Assembly: GCF_937616625.2 (NCBI RefSeq)
Contig: NC_065570.1
Coordinates: 35,905,665 to 35,969,664, forward strand
Reading direction: 5' to 3'
DNA: 64,000 nt
DNA from: Mercurialis annua
Taxonomy: Eukaryota > Streptophyta > Magnoliopsida > Malpighiales > Euphorbiaceae
The notes under the pieces are model-generated. The model was not told the origin of the DNA. It saw only the letters and a program-made list of their open reading frames with translations, and ran no database searches. Made by a program: the position numbers and the translations under genes. The first letter of the stretch is position 1, and each line of letters opens with the position of its first letter. Shown here piece after piece: positions 50,901 through 63,671 of this stretch.

Positions 50901-53900
50901 CGCGTTAAAGAGACTAAAGACGTAAGATACTAATATAGCGTCACTTTTCACGCAGACATTGCGTAATATAACCTAACCATGCTTAGGTAAACGGAACGAC
51001 GCGTTAAAGAGCATTGAGATGCGACATACTAATCGAGCCTCACTTTTCACGCACATCTTGCGTAACATAACCTAACCATGGTTAGGTAATCAGAACGACA
51101 CATTAAAGAGACTTGAGACGCGATATACTAATCTACCGTCACTTTTCAGCACACTTTGCGTAATATAAGCTTTCCATGTTTAGGTAATTGGAATGACGTG
51201 TTAATGAGACTTGAGACGCGATATACTAATTTACCGTCACTTTTTTACGCACACTTTGCGTAATATAACCTAACCATGCTTAGGAAATCGGAACGACATG
51301 TTAAAGAGACTTGACTCGCGTCATACTAATCTAGCGTCACTTTTCACGCACACTTTGCGTAATATAACCTAACCATGCTTAGGAAATCAGAACGACGCGT
51401 TAGTGAGACTTGAGGTAGGATATACTGATCTAGCGTCACTTTTCACGCACACTTTGCGTAATATAACCTAACCATGCTTAGGTAATCACAATGACGAGTT
51501 AAAGAGGCTTGTGACGCGAGATAAGCAAGGTAATCGAAATGACGCGTTAAAGAGACTTGAGACGCGACTTACTAATATAACGTCACTTTTCAAGCACACT
51601 TTGCGTGATATAACCTAACCATGGTTAGATAATCGGAACGATGCGTTAGAGAGACTTGTGACGCGACATAAGCATGGTAACGTGTTAATGAGACTTGAGA
51701 CGCGACATACTAATCTAGCGTCACTTTTAACGCACTCTTTGCGTAATATAACCTAACCATGCTTAGGTAATCGGAACGACGCATTAAAGAGCCTTGAGAC
51801 GCGAAATACTAATCTAGCGTAACTTTTAACGCACAACTTGCGTAATATAACCTAGCCATGCTTAGGCAATTAGAACGACACGTAAAAGAGACTTGAGATG
51901 CGACATACTAATCTAACGTAACTTTTTGCGCACACTTTGCGTAATATAACCTAACCATGCTTAGGTAATCGGAACGACGCGTTTGAGAGAATTGAGGTAG
52001 GATATACTGATCTAGCGTCACTTTTCACGCACACTTTGCGTAATATAACATAATCATCTTAGGTAATCGGAACGACGTGTTAGAGAGACTTGACACGTGA
52101 CATACTAATTTAGCGTTGCTTTTCACGCACACTTTGCGTAATAATGCTTGGGAAATCGGAACGACCGTTAGAGAGACTTGAGATACGATATACTAATCTA
52201 GCATCACTTTTGACGCACACTCTGCGTAATATAACCTAACCATGCTTAGGTAATCATAACGACGCGTTAAAGAGACTTGTGACGCAAGATAAGAATGGTA
52301 ATCGAAACGACGCGTTAAAGAGACTTGAGACGCGACATACAAATCTAGCGTCACTTTTCACGCACACTTCGTGTAAAATAACCTAACCATGCTTATGTAA
52401 TCGGAACGACGCGTTAAAGAGACCTGAGACGCGGCATACTAATCTAGCGTCACTTTTCACGCACACTTTGTGTAATAATAACATAACCATGCTTAGGTGA
52501 TCGAAACGAAGCGTTAGAGAGACTTATGACGCGACATAAGCACGGTAATCGGAACGACGCGTTAAATTGACTTGAGACGCGACATACTAATCTAGCGTCA
52601 CTTTTCACGCACACTTTGCGTAATATAACCTAACCATGCTTAGTTAGTCGAAACAACGCGTTAAATAGAATTGAGACGCGATATACTAATCTAGCGTCAG
52701 TTTTCAAGCAAACTTTGCGTACTATTACCTAACCATGGTTAGGTAATCGCAACGCCGCTTTAAATCGACTTGAGACGCGACATACTAATTAATTGTGACG
52801 TTTCACGCACACTTTGCGTAATATAACCTAACCATGCTTAGGAAATCGGAACGACGCATTAGAGAGACTTGAGGTAGGATATACTATTCTAGCGTCACTT
52901 TTCAGGCACACTTTGCGTAATATAACCTAACCATGCCTAGGTAATTCTAACGACGCGTTAAAGAGACTTGTGACGCGAGATAAGCATGGTAATCGAAACG
53001 ACGCGTTAAAAAGACTTGATATGCGACATACTAATCTAGCGTTACTTTTCACGCACACTTTGCGTAACATATTCTAACCATTCTTAGGTAATCGGAACGA
53101 CGCGTTAAATAGACGTAAGATGCGACATACTATTGTCATTTTTCACGCACACTTTTTGTAATATAACCTAACCATGCTTAGGTAATCAGAACAACGCATT
53201 ACACAGACTTGGATGCGACATAAGCATGGTTCGAACGACGAGTTAAAGTGACTTGAGACGCGCCATACTAATCTAGCGTCACATTTCACGCACACTTTGC
53301 GTAAAATAACCTAACCAAGCTTAGGTAATCGGAACCACGCGTTAAAGAGAATGGAGACGCGGCATACTAATCTAGCGTCTCGTTTCACACACACTTTGCG
53401 TAATATAACCTAACTATGCTTAGGTAACTGGAACGGCGCCATAAAGAGACTTGAAATGCGACATACTAATCTAGCTTATCTAGCGTAACTTTTCACGCAC
53501 ACTTTGCGTAATATAACCTAACCATTCATAAGTAATCGGAACGACGCGTTTAATAGAATTGAGACGTGACATTCTAATGTATTGTTACTTTTTACGCACA
53601 CTTTCCGTAAAGTAATCTAACCATCCTTAGGTAATCAGTACAACGCGTTAAAGAGAATTGAGACACGATATACTAATCTAGCGTCACTTTCCGCGAACAC
53701 TTTGCGTAACGCGTTTAATAGACGTTAGACTCGACATACTAATTTATTATTACTTTTCACGCACAATTTGCGTAATATATAACCTAACCATGCGTAGGTA
53801 ATCGGAAAGACGTGTTAGAGAGACTTGTGACGCGACATAAGGATGGTAATCGAAACGACGCGTTAAAGAGACTTGAGACGCGACATACTAATCTAGCGTC

Positions 53901-54123
53901 ACTTTTCACTCACACGTTGCGTAATATAACCTAACCATGCTTAGGTAATCGGAACGACGCATTAAAGATCCTTGAGACGCAACATACTAATCTAGCGTAA
54001 CTTTTCACGCACACCTCGCGTAATATAACCTATCCATGCTTAGGTAATCAGAACGACACGTTGAAGAGACTTGAGACGCGTAATACTAATCTAGCGTCAC
54101 TAAACGCACTCTTTTTGTAATAT

Positions 54124-54137
54124 AACCTAACCATGCT
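54124..54137 (+). repeat. Left target-site duplication of the retroposed insert
   Basis: AACCTAACCATGCT ends the satellite on the left. The same 14 bases follow the poly(A) at 54,757-54,770. Because this motif is also satellite consensus, the duplication is supported mainly by how exactly it abuts both ends of the insert. Confidence 0.75.
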
Positions 54138-54756
54138 GAGCATTCGTGTAACATACTCTTTTTTTCCCTCTCCCCTCTCTCTCAAATAGAAAACCCTAGC
54201 CGTCAAGCGTTTCTCTTTTGTTTTTCGCTTCGGCTGCCGTCAATGGTTTATTTTTGCCGTTGGCGGTAGCCATTTCTTTTTTATTGCTTTAGAATTAAAT
54301 AAATGACTGACTCCTTTTCATCTTTTTTATTTTGGTTGGTAAATCTATCGACGAGGCGCATCAATTTCAATAGATATACAAATAAAAAATCAGAGATGGA
54401 TCAAGCCCTTTCAAGATTGAAGATGAAATCGTTATAGGTTATATTAGTTTTTTTATTACTATTTTACAGTGATTGTCTTTCTTTTTTGAAAGTTTTGTTG
54501 TTCTTTCTATATGAAAGATTTGTTGTTTTTTATGAAGAGTTTGTGAGTCTTCTGTTAGACAGAAAAGGATTGGATCTTATTGTGTTAGAGCGGTTATGTA
54601 ATTTTGATTTTGTTTTGTAAGGCGATCTGCGAATCAAGGTTTATATCTTGTTCCATGTCAGGTCATTAGAAACGGTTGTACCCTTTCTGAATTCTTACAC
54701 CTGTAACTGCTCTTTATTATTAATGGAAGATTATTCGATTGTCAAAAAAAAAAAAA
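54138..54756 (+). mobile_element. Retroposed transcript (processed-pseudogene-like insertion) with poly(A) tail
   Basis: About 619 bp of sequence unrelated to the satellite. The 5' part is pyrimidine-rich (54,154-54,185) and is followed by AAACCCTA at 54,191-54,198. That combination is typical of leaders of plant translation-related genes. The 3' part is T-rich and UTR-like, with AATGGA about 20 bases before a run of 15 A (54,744-54,758). A 14-bp target duplication flanks it. These features fit LINE-mediated retroposition of a polyadenylated plus-strand transcript. Only a 44-codon frame is visible inside, at 54,303-54,437, resembling nothing I know. The source gene is not identified. A TTTTACAG-like stretch near 54,465 could be a retained splice site. 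The 5' boundary is uncertain by about 10 bp. Confidence 0.82.
54303..54437 (+). other. Small open frame (44 codons) inside the retroposed insert
   Basis: Starts MTDSFSSFLFW and ends SRLKMKSL before TAG. It is the longest ATG-initiated frame I found in the insert. No domain, signal peptide or known family is recognisable, and the upstream ATG at 54,244 terminates after eight codons. It may be chance or a remnant of the source transcript. I do not claim it is expressed. Confidence 0.2.
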
Positions 54757-57700
54757 AACCTAACCATGCTTGGGAAATCAAAATGGTGCGCTAGAGAGAC
54801 TTGAAATACGATATACTAATCTAACGTCACTTTTCACGCACACTCTGCGTAATATAATCTAACCATGCTTAGGTAATCGAAACGACGCGTTAAAGAGACT
54901 TGTGACGCAAGATAACCATGATAATTGAAACGACGCGTTAAAGAGAGTTGAGATGCGACATACTAATCTAGCGTCACTTTTCACGCACACTTTGTGTAAA
55001 ATAACCTAACCATGCTTAGGTAATCAGAACGACGCGTTAAAGACACCTGAGACGCGGCATACTAATCTAGCGTCACTTTTCACGCACAATTTGCATAATA
55101 GTAACCTAACCATGCTTAGATAATCGAAACGACGCGTTAGAGAGACTTGTGACGCGACATAAGCATGGTAATCGGAACGACGCGTTAAAGTGACTTGAGA
55201 CGCGACATACTAATCTAGCGTCACTTTTCACGCACACTTTGCGTAATATAACCTAACCATGCTTAGTTAATCGGAACAACACGTTAAAGAGACTTGAAAT
55301 GCGACATACTAATCTAGCGTATCTAGCGTAACTTTTCACGTACACTTTGCGTAATATAACCTAATCATTTTCAGGTAATCGCAACGACGCATTAAAGAGA
55401 CTTGAGATGCGACATACTAATCTATTACTACTTTTCACGTACACTTTGTGTAATATAACCTTACCATGCTTAGGTAATCGTAAAGCATGGTAATTGAAAT
55501 AATGCGTTGAATAGAATTCAGACGCGACATACTAATCTAGCGTCACTTTTCACGCAAACATTGCATAATATAACCTAACCATGCTTAGGTAATCCGAACG
55601 ACGCATTAAAGAGCCTTAAGACGCGACATACTAATCTAGCGTCACTTTTCACGCACACCTTGCGTAATATAACCTAACCATGCTTAGGTGATTGGAACGA
55701 CGCGTTAGACAGACATATGACGCGACATACTAATCTATTGTCATTTTTCACACACACTTTGCGCAATATAACCTAACCATGCCTAGGTAATCGGAACGAC
55801 GCGCTAAAGAGACTTGAGACGCGACATACTAATCTATTGATCCTTTTCACGCAAACTTTGCATAACCTAACAACGCTTAGGTAATCAAAACGACGTGTTA
55901 GAGAGACTTGTGACGCGACATAAGCATGGCAATCGAAACAATGCGTTAAAGAGACTTGAGACGCGGCATACTAATCTAGCGTCACTTTTCACCCAAAATT
56001 TGCATAATATAACCTAACCATGCTTTGGTAATCCAAACGACGCGTTAATGAGCCTTGAGACGTGAAATACTAATCTATTGTCATTCAATATGACCTAACC
56101 ACGCTTAGGTAATCGGAACGACGCGATAAATAGTCTAGTCTTGAGACGCGACATACTAATCTATTGTCATTTTTCAAGCACACTTTGTGTAATATAACCT
56201 AACCATGCTAAGGTAATCCGAACAACACGTTATAGAGACTTGGGATGTGACATGAGCATGGTAATTGAAACGACCCATTCAAGAGACTTGAGACGCGTCA
56301 TACTAATATATCGTCACTTTTTACGCACACTTTGCGAAATATAATCATATGATGCTTAGGTAATTGGAATGAAACGTTAAATACACTCGAGATGCGACAT
56401 ACTAATCATTTGTCACTTTTGATGCACACTTTGTGTAATATAACCTTAACCATGCTTAGGTAATCAGAACGATGTGGTAAACAGATTTGAGACTCAACAT
56501 ACTAATTTATTGATCCTTTTCACACACACTTTGCGTACTATAACCTAACCATGGTTGGTTAATCAGAACAACGTGTTAGTGAGACTTGTGACGCGATATA
56601 AGCATGGTAATCAAACCGGCGCGTTAAAGAGACTTGAGACACGACATACTAATCTAGCGTCACTGTTTACGCACACCTTGCGTAATATAACCTAACCATG
56701 CTTAGGTAATAGGAACGACGCGTTAAATAAACTTGTGACGCGACATACTAATCTATTGTCACTTTTCACGCACACTTTGCGTCAAATTACCTAACCATGC
56801 TTAGGTATTCGGAACAACGCATTAAAGAGACTTGAGACGCGACATACTAATCTAGCATCAGTTTACACTCACGCTTTCCACTAATCTATTGTCATTTTTC
56901 ACGCACACTTTGCGTAATATAACCTAACCATGCTTAGCTAGTTGGAACGACACATTAAATGGACTTGAGACGCGACATGCTTAGGTACTTAGAGACTTGT
57001 GACGCGACATATGTATGGTAATCGAAACGATGCGTTAAAGAGTCTTGAGATATTCAATATTAATCTATTTACGGACACTTTGCGTGATATAACCTAACCA
57101 TGCTTATGCTTAGGTAATCAGAACGACGCGTTAGAGAGACTTGAGACGTGACATACTAATCTAGCGTCAGTTTTCACGCACGCTTTGTGTAATATAACTT
57201 AGGAAATCGGAACGACGCGTTAGAGAGACTTGAGACGCGACATACTAAGCGTCACTTTCACGCACACTTTGCGTAATATAACCTAACTATGCTTAGGTAA
57301 TCGGAACGACGCGTGAAAGAATTGCGCGATAAGCATGGTAATCAAAACGATGCGTTGAAGAGATTTGAGACGAAAAGCGTCACTTTTTACGCACACATTG
57401 CGTAATATAACCTAACCATACTTAGGTAATCGGAACAACGCGTTAAAGAGACTTGAGACTGGACATACTAATCCAGCGTCACTTTTCATGCACACTTTGC
57501 GTAATATAACCTAACCATGCTTAGGTAATCGGAACGACGTGTGAAAGAGACTTGAAACGCGACATACTAATCTATTGATTCTTTTCACGAACACTTTGTA
57601 CTATAACCTAATATATTTGGTAATTGGAACGACGCGTTAGAGAGACTTGGGACGCGACATAAGCATGGTAATCCAAACGACGCGTTAAAGAGACTTGAGA

Positions 57701-59056
57701 CGCGACATAAGCATGGTAATCCAAACGACGCGTTAAAGAGACTTGAGACGCGACATACTAATTTAGCGTCACATTTAATGAAAACTTTGCATAATATAGC
57801 CTAACCATGCTTAGGTAATTGGAACGACGCATTAAAGAGCCTTGAGACGCGACATACTTATCTAGCGTCACTTTTCACGCACGCCTCGCCTAATATAACC
57901 TTACAATGCTTAGTTAATCGAAATGGCGCGCTAAAGAGACTTAAAACGCGACATACTAATCTAGCGTCACTTTTCACGCGCACTTTGCGTAGTATAACTT
58001 AACCCTGCTTAGGAAATCAGAACGACTCGTTAGAGAGCCTTGAGACGCGACATACTAATCTAGCGTAACTTTCTCGCACACTTTGCGAAATATAGCCTAA
58101 ACATGCTTAGGTAATTGGAAAGAGACTTTTGACGCGAGATAAGCATGGTAATCAAAACGATGCGTTAAAGAGATTTTAGACGAAACATACTAACCTAGAG
58201 TCACTTTTTACGCACACTTCGCGTAATATAACCTAACCAAGCTTAGGTTATCGGAACGACGCGTTAAAGAGACTTGAGACTGGACATACTAATCTAGCGT
58301 CACTTTTAACACACACTCTGCGTAATATAACTAACCATGCTTAGGTAATCGAAACGACGCGTTAAAGAGATTTGTGACGCAACATACTTATCTACCGTCA
58401 CTTTTCATGCACACTTTGCGTATTATAACCTAACCATGCTTAGGTAATCGGAACGACGCATGAAGAGACTTGAGACGCGACATACTAATCTATTGATCCT
58501 TTTCACGCACTATTTGCGTACTATAACCTAACCATGCTTTGGTAATCAGAAAGACGCGTTAGAGAGACTTGTGACGCGACATAAGCATGGTAATCGGAAC
58601 GACGCGTTAAGGCGACTTGAGATGCGACATACTAATCTAGCGTCACTTTTCACGAAAACTCTGCGTAATATAACCTAACTATGCTTAGGTAATCGGAACG
58701 ACGCATTAAAGAGCCTTGAAAGGAGACATACTAATCCAGCGTCACTTTTCACTCACAACTTGCGTAATATAACCTAATTATGCTTATGTAATCGGAACGA
58801 CGCGTTAAAGACACTTGTGACGCGACATACTAATCTATTGTTACTTTTCTCGCACACTTTTGCGTAATATAACCTAACCATGCTTCGTTAATCAGAGCGA
58901 CGCGTTAAAGAGACTTGAGATGCGACATACTAATCTAGCGTCACTTTTCACGCACACTTTGCGTAATATAAGCTAACCAATCTTAGGTAATGGAACGATG
59001 CGTTAAAGACACTTGAGACGCGACATACTAATCTAACGTTACTTTTCACGCACACT
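54757..59056 (-). repeat. 99-bp satellite array, minus-oriented block 4c
   Basis: Minus-oriented array to the right of the poly(A) insertion. Its first 500 bp mirror 60,690-61,240 in reverse complement, including the rare AATCAAAA next to CTTGGGAAA. It contains the 1.73-kb segmental duplicate (56,881-58,607). The block ends at CACGCACACTT|ATGCTTATGTTGCG near 59,057. No gene was seen. Confidence 0.95.
56881..58607 (-). repeat. 1.73-kb segmental duplication, copy 2
   Basis: Partner of 35,484-37,210. The left edge is a sharp breakpoint: CTCACGCTTTCC at 56,868-56,879 is joined directly to ACTAATCTATTG. This skips the region that normally lies between CTTTGCG and CATACTAATC. Confidence 0.88.
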
Positions 59057-62000
59057 TATGCTTATGTTGCGTCACAAGTCTCTTTAACAACTCTTTCCGA
59101 TTACCTAAGCATGGTTAGGTTATATTACGTAAAGTACGCGTGAAAAGTAATGCTAGATTAGTATTTCGCGTCACAAGTCTCTCTAACCCGTCATTCTGAT
59201 TAACTAACCATGGTTAGGTTATATTATGCAAAGTGTGCATGAAAAGTGACAATAGATTAGTATGTCGCATCTGAAGTCTCTTTAACGCGTCGTTCCGATT
59301 ACCTAAGCATGGTTATGTTATATTACCCAAAGAGTGCGTGAAAAGTGACGCTAGATTAGTATGTCGCGTCTCAAGTCTCTTTGACGCGTCGTTCAGATTA
59401 CCCAAGAATGGTTAGGTTATATTACGCAAAGTGTGAGAGAAAAGTAACGCTAGATTTGTATGTCGCGTCTCAAGTCTCTTTCTTTAACGCGTCGTTCCGA
59501 TTACCTAAGCTGTAGGTTATATGACACAATGCGTGCGTGACAAGTAATGCTAGATTAATATTTCGCGTCTCATGTCTGTTTAACACATCCTTCTTATTAC
59601 CTAAGCATAATTAGGTTATATTACGCAAAGTGTGCGTGAAAAGTGACGCTAGATAAGTATGTTGAGTCACAAGTCTTTTTAACGCGTCGTTCCGATTACC
59701 TAAGCTTGGTTAGGTTATATTACGCAAATTGTGCGTGAAAAGTGATAATATATTAGTATGTTGCGTCACAAGTCTCTCTAACGCGTCGTTCCGATTACCT
59801 AAGCATGGTTGGTTTATATTACGCAAAGTGTGCGTGAAAAGAGGCGCTAGATTAGTATGTCGCGTCTCAAGTCTCTTTAACGCGTTGTTCCGATTACCTA
59901 TACATGATTAGGTTATTTTACTCAAAGTGTGCGTGAAAAGTGACGCTAGATTAGTATGTCGCGTCTCAATTCTCTTTAACGCGTGGTTCCGATTACCCAA
60001 GCATGGTTAGGTTTTTAGGCAAAGTATGCGTGAAAAGTGACGCTAGATTAGTATGTCGCATCTCAAGTCACTTTAAATCGTCGTTCCAATTACCATGCTT
60101 ATGTCGCGTCACAAGTCGGTGTAATGCGTCGTTTGAATTACCTAAGCATGGTTAGGTTATATTAAGCAAAGTGTGCGTGAAAAATGACAATAGTATGTCG
60201 CGTCATACGTCTATTTAACGCGTCGTTCCGATTACCTAAGCATGGTTAGGTTATATTATGCAAAGTGTGCGTGAAAAGTGACGCTCGATTAGTATGTCGC
60301 GTCTCAAGTCTCTTTGACGTGTCGTTTCGATTACCATGCTTATCTCGCGTCCCAAGTCTCTTTAACGCGTCGTTACGATTACCTAAGAATGGTTAGATTA
60401 TATTACGCAAAGTGTGCGTGAAAATTGACGCGAGATTAGTATATCCTACCTCAAGTCTCTCTAACGCGTCGTTCCGATTTCCTAAGCATGGTTAGGTTAT
60501 ATTACGCAAAGTGTGCGTAAAAGTCACAATTAATTAGTATGTCGCGTCTCAAGTTGATTAAAAGCGGCGTTGCGATATCCTAACCATGATTAGGTTATAG
60601 TACGCAAAGTTTGCTTGAAAACTGACGATAGATTAGTATATCGCGTCTCAATTCTATTTAACGCGTTGTTCCGATTAACTAAGCATGGTTAGGTTATATT
60701 ACGCAAAGTGTTCGTGAAAAGTGACGCTAGATTAGTATGTCGCGTCTCAAGTCACTTTGACGCGTCGTTCCGATTACAATGCTTATGTCGCGTCACAAGT
60801 CTCTCTAACGCGTCGTTTCGATTACCTAAGCATGGTTAGGTTACTATTATGCAAAGTGTGCGTGAAAAGTGACACTAGATAATTATGCCGCGTCTCAGGT
60901 GTCTTTAACGCGTCGTTCCGATTACCTAAGCATGGTTAGGTTATTTTACACAAAGTGTGCGTGAAAAGTGACGCTAGATTAGTATGTCGTGTCTCAAGTC
61001 GATTTGACGCGTCATGCCGATTACCTAAGCATGGTTAGGTTAGATTAAGCAAAGTGTGCGTGAAAAGTGACACTAGATTAGTGTGTCGCTTCTCAAGTCT
61101 CTTTAACGCGTCGTTTCGATTACCTAAGCATGGTTAGGTTATATTACGCAGAGTGTGCGTGAAAAGTGACGTTAGATTAGTATATCGTATTTCAAGTCTC
61201 TCTAACGCGCCGTTTTGATTTCCCAAGCATGGTTAGGTTATATTACGCAAAGTTTGCGTAAGAACTGACGCTAGATTAGTATTACGCGTCTCAAGTCTCT
61301 TCAACGTGTCGTTCTGATTACCTAAGCATGGATAGATTATATTACGCAAGGTGTGCGTGAAAAGTTACGCTAGATTAGTATGTTGCGTCTCAAGGATCTT
61401 TAACGCGTCGTTCCGATTACCTAAGCATGGTTAGGTTATATTACGCAACGTGTGAGTGAAAAGTTACGCTAGATTTGTATGTCGCGTCTCAAGTCTCTTT
61501 AACACGTCGTTTCGATTACCATCCTTATGTCGCGTCACAAGTCTCTCTAACGCGTCTTTTCGATTACCTAAGCATGGTTAGGTTATATATTATGCAAATT
61601 GTGCGTGAAAAGTAATAATTAATTAGTATGTCGAGTCTAACGTCTATTAAACGCGTTGTTCCAATTACCTAAGCATGGTTAGATTATATTACGCAAAGTG
61701 TTCGCGGAAAGTGACGCTGGATTAGTATATCGTGTCTCAATTCTCTTTAACGCGTTGTACCGATTACCTAAGGATGGTTAGGTTACTTTACGGAAAGTGT
61801 GCGTGAAAAGTAACAATACATTAGTATGTCACGTCTCAATTCTATTAAACTTGTCGTTCCGATTACTTAAGAATGGTTAGGTTATATTACGCTAAGTGTG
61901 CGTGAAAAGTTACGCTAGATAAGCTAGATTAGTATGTCGCATTTCAAGTCTCTTTAAGGCGTCGTTCCAGTTACCTAAGCATAGTTAGGTTATATTACGC

Positions 62001-62571
62001 AAAGTGTGTGTGAAACGAGACGCTAGATTAGTATGCCGCGTCTCAATTCTCTTTAACGCGTGGTTCCGATTACCTAAGCATGCTTAGGTTATTTTACGCA
62101 AAGTGTGCTTGAAATGTGACGCTAGATTAGTATGGCGCGTCTCGAGTCACTTTAACTCGTCGTCCCAACCATGCTTATGTCGCGTCACAAGTCTATGTAA
62201 TGCGTCGTTCCGATTACCTAAGCATGATTCGGTTATATTACGCAAAGTGTGCGTGAAAAATGACAATAGTATGTCGCATCTTACGTCTATTTAACGCGTC
62301 GTTCCGGTTACCTAAGAATGGTTAGGTTATATTACGCAAAGTGTGTGTGAAAAGTAACGCTAGATTAGTATGTCGCATCTCAAGTCTTTTTAACGCGTCG
62401 TTTCGATTACCATGCTTATCTCGCGTCACAAGTTTCTTTAACGCGTCGTTACAATTACCTAAGCATGGTTAGGTTATATTACGCAAAGTGTGCGTTAAAA
62501 GTGACGCTAGAATAGTATATCCTACCTCAAGTCTCTGTAACGCGTTGTTCCAATTTCCTAAGCATGGTTTG

Positions 62572-63121
62572 GTTATATTACGCAAAGTGTGCGTGAAACG
62601 TCACAATTAATTAGTATGTCGCGTCTCAAGTTGATTTAAAGCGGCGTTGCGATTACCTAACCATGGTTAGGTAATAGTACGTAAAGTTTGCTTGAAAACT
62701 GACGCTAGATTAGTATATCGCGTCTCAATTCTATTTAACGCGTTGTTCCGACTAACTAAGCATGGTTAGTATGTCGCGTCTCAAGTCAATTTAACGCGTC
62801 GTTCCGATTACCATGCTTATGTCGCGTCACAAGTCTCTCTAACGCGTCGTTTTGATTACCTAAGCATGGTTATGTTATTATTACGCAAAGTGTGCGTGAA
62901 AAGTGATGCTAGATTAGTATGCCGCGTCTCAGGTCTCTTTAACGCGTCGTTCCGATTACATAAGCATGGTTAGGTTATTTTACACAAAGTGTGCGTGAAA
63001 AGTGACGCTAGATTTGTATGTCGCATCTCAAGTCTCTTTAACGCGTCGTTTCGATTACCATTCTTATCTTGCATCACAAGTCTCTTTAACGCGTCGTTAT
63101 GATTACCTAAGCATGGTTAGG
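62572..63121 (+). repeat. 550-bp higher-order repeat, copy 1
   Basis: Begins in the unit with GAAACGTCACAATTAATTAG at 62,594, which recurs at 63,144 (offset 550). Includes a GCGGCGTTGCGATTACC unit, a truncated GCATGGTTAGTATGTCGCG unit and two short units. Reading both copies side by side, I found no base difference until close to the end of copy 2. Confidence 0.9.
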
Positions 63122-63671
63122 TTATATTACGCAAAGTGTGCGTGAAACGTCACAATTAATTAGTATGTCGCGTCTCAAGTTGATTTAAAGCGGCGTTGCG
63201 ATTACCTAACCATGGTTAGGTAATAGTACGTAAAGTTTGCTTGAAAACTGACGCTAGATTAGTATATCGCGTCTCAATTCTATTTAACGCGTTGTTCCGA
63301 CTAACTAAGCATGGTTAGTATGTCGCGTCTCAAGTCAATTTAACGCGTCGTTCCGATTACCATGCTTATGTCGCGTCACAAGTCTCTCTAACGCGTCGTT
63401 TTGATTACCTAAGCATGGTTATGTTATTATTACGCAAAGTGTGCGTGAAAAGTGATGCTAGATTAGTATGCCGCGTCTCAGGTCTCTTTAACGCGTCGTT
63501 CCGATTACATAAGCATGGTTAGGTTATTTTACACAAAGTGTGCGTGAAAAGTGACGCTAGATTTGTATGTCGCATCTCAAGTCTCTTTAACGCGTCGTTT
63601 CGATTACCATTCTTATCTTGCATCACAAGTCTCTTTAACGCGTCGTTATGATTACCTAAGTATGGTTAGGT
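63122..63671 (+). repeat. 550-bp higher-order repeat, copy 2
   Basis: Apparently identical tandem copy of 62,572-63,121 until the TAAGTATGG at 63,658, where copy 1 has TAAGCATGG. The following sequence, TACGCAGAGTGTGCG, then matches the reverse complement of 52,140-52,290. The absence of differences makes this the youngest duplication seen here. Confidence 0.9.

Larger units (their letters stand above)
34881..54137 (-). repeat. 99-bp satellite array, minus-oriented block 4b
   Basis: Continuous minus-oriented array between the MITE and the poly(A)-tailed insertion. It contains the largest duplications of the window (35.5-37.2, 37.2-43.1 and 43.2-48.6 kb, described separately). The part from about 49.5 to 54.1 kb includes blocks resembling 24.3-25.1 kb. 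Around 52.1-53.9 kb it is the reverse complement of parts of 61.8-63.8 kb. No gene or other transposon was seen. Confidence 0.96.

Noticed and set aside
54300..54740. Splice-site-like motifs (TTTTACAG near 54,465; TTTTGTAAGG near 54,612) as evidence of an intron-bearing gene
   Set aside because: Such short motifs are common in AT-rich sequence, and poly(A) with target duplication favours a retroposed copy; no exon structure could be supported.
54138..54756. tRNA-derived SINE
   Set aside because: At about 619 bp it is longer than typical plant SINEs. No A-box/B-box pair was seen near its 5' end, and the leader looks like a Pol II transcript.
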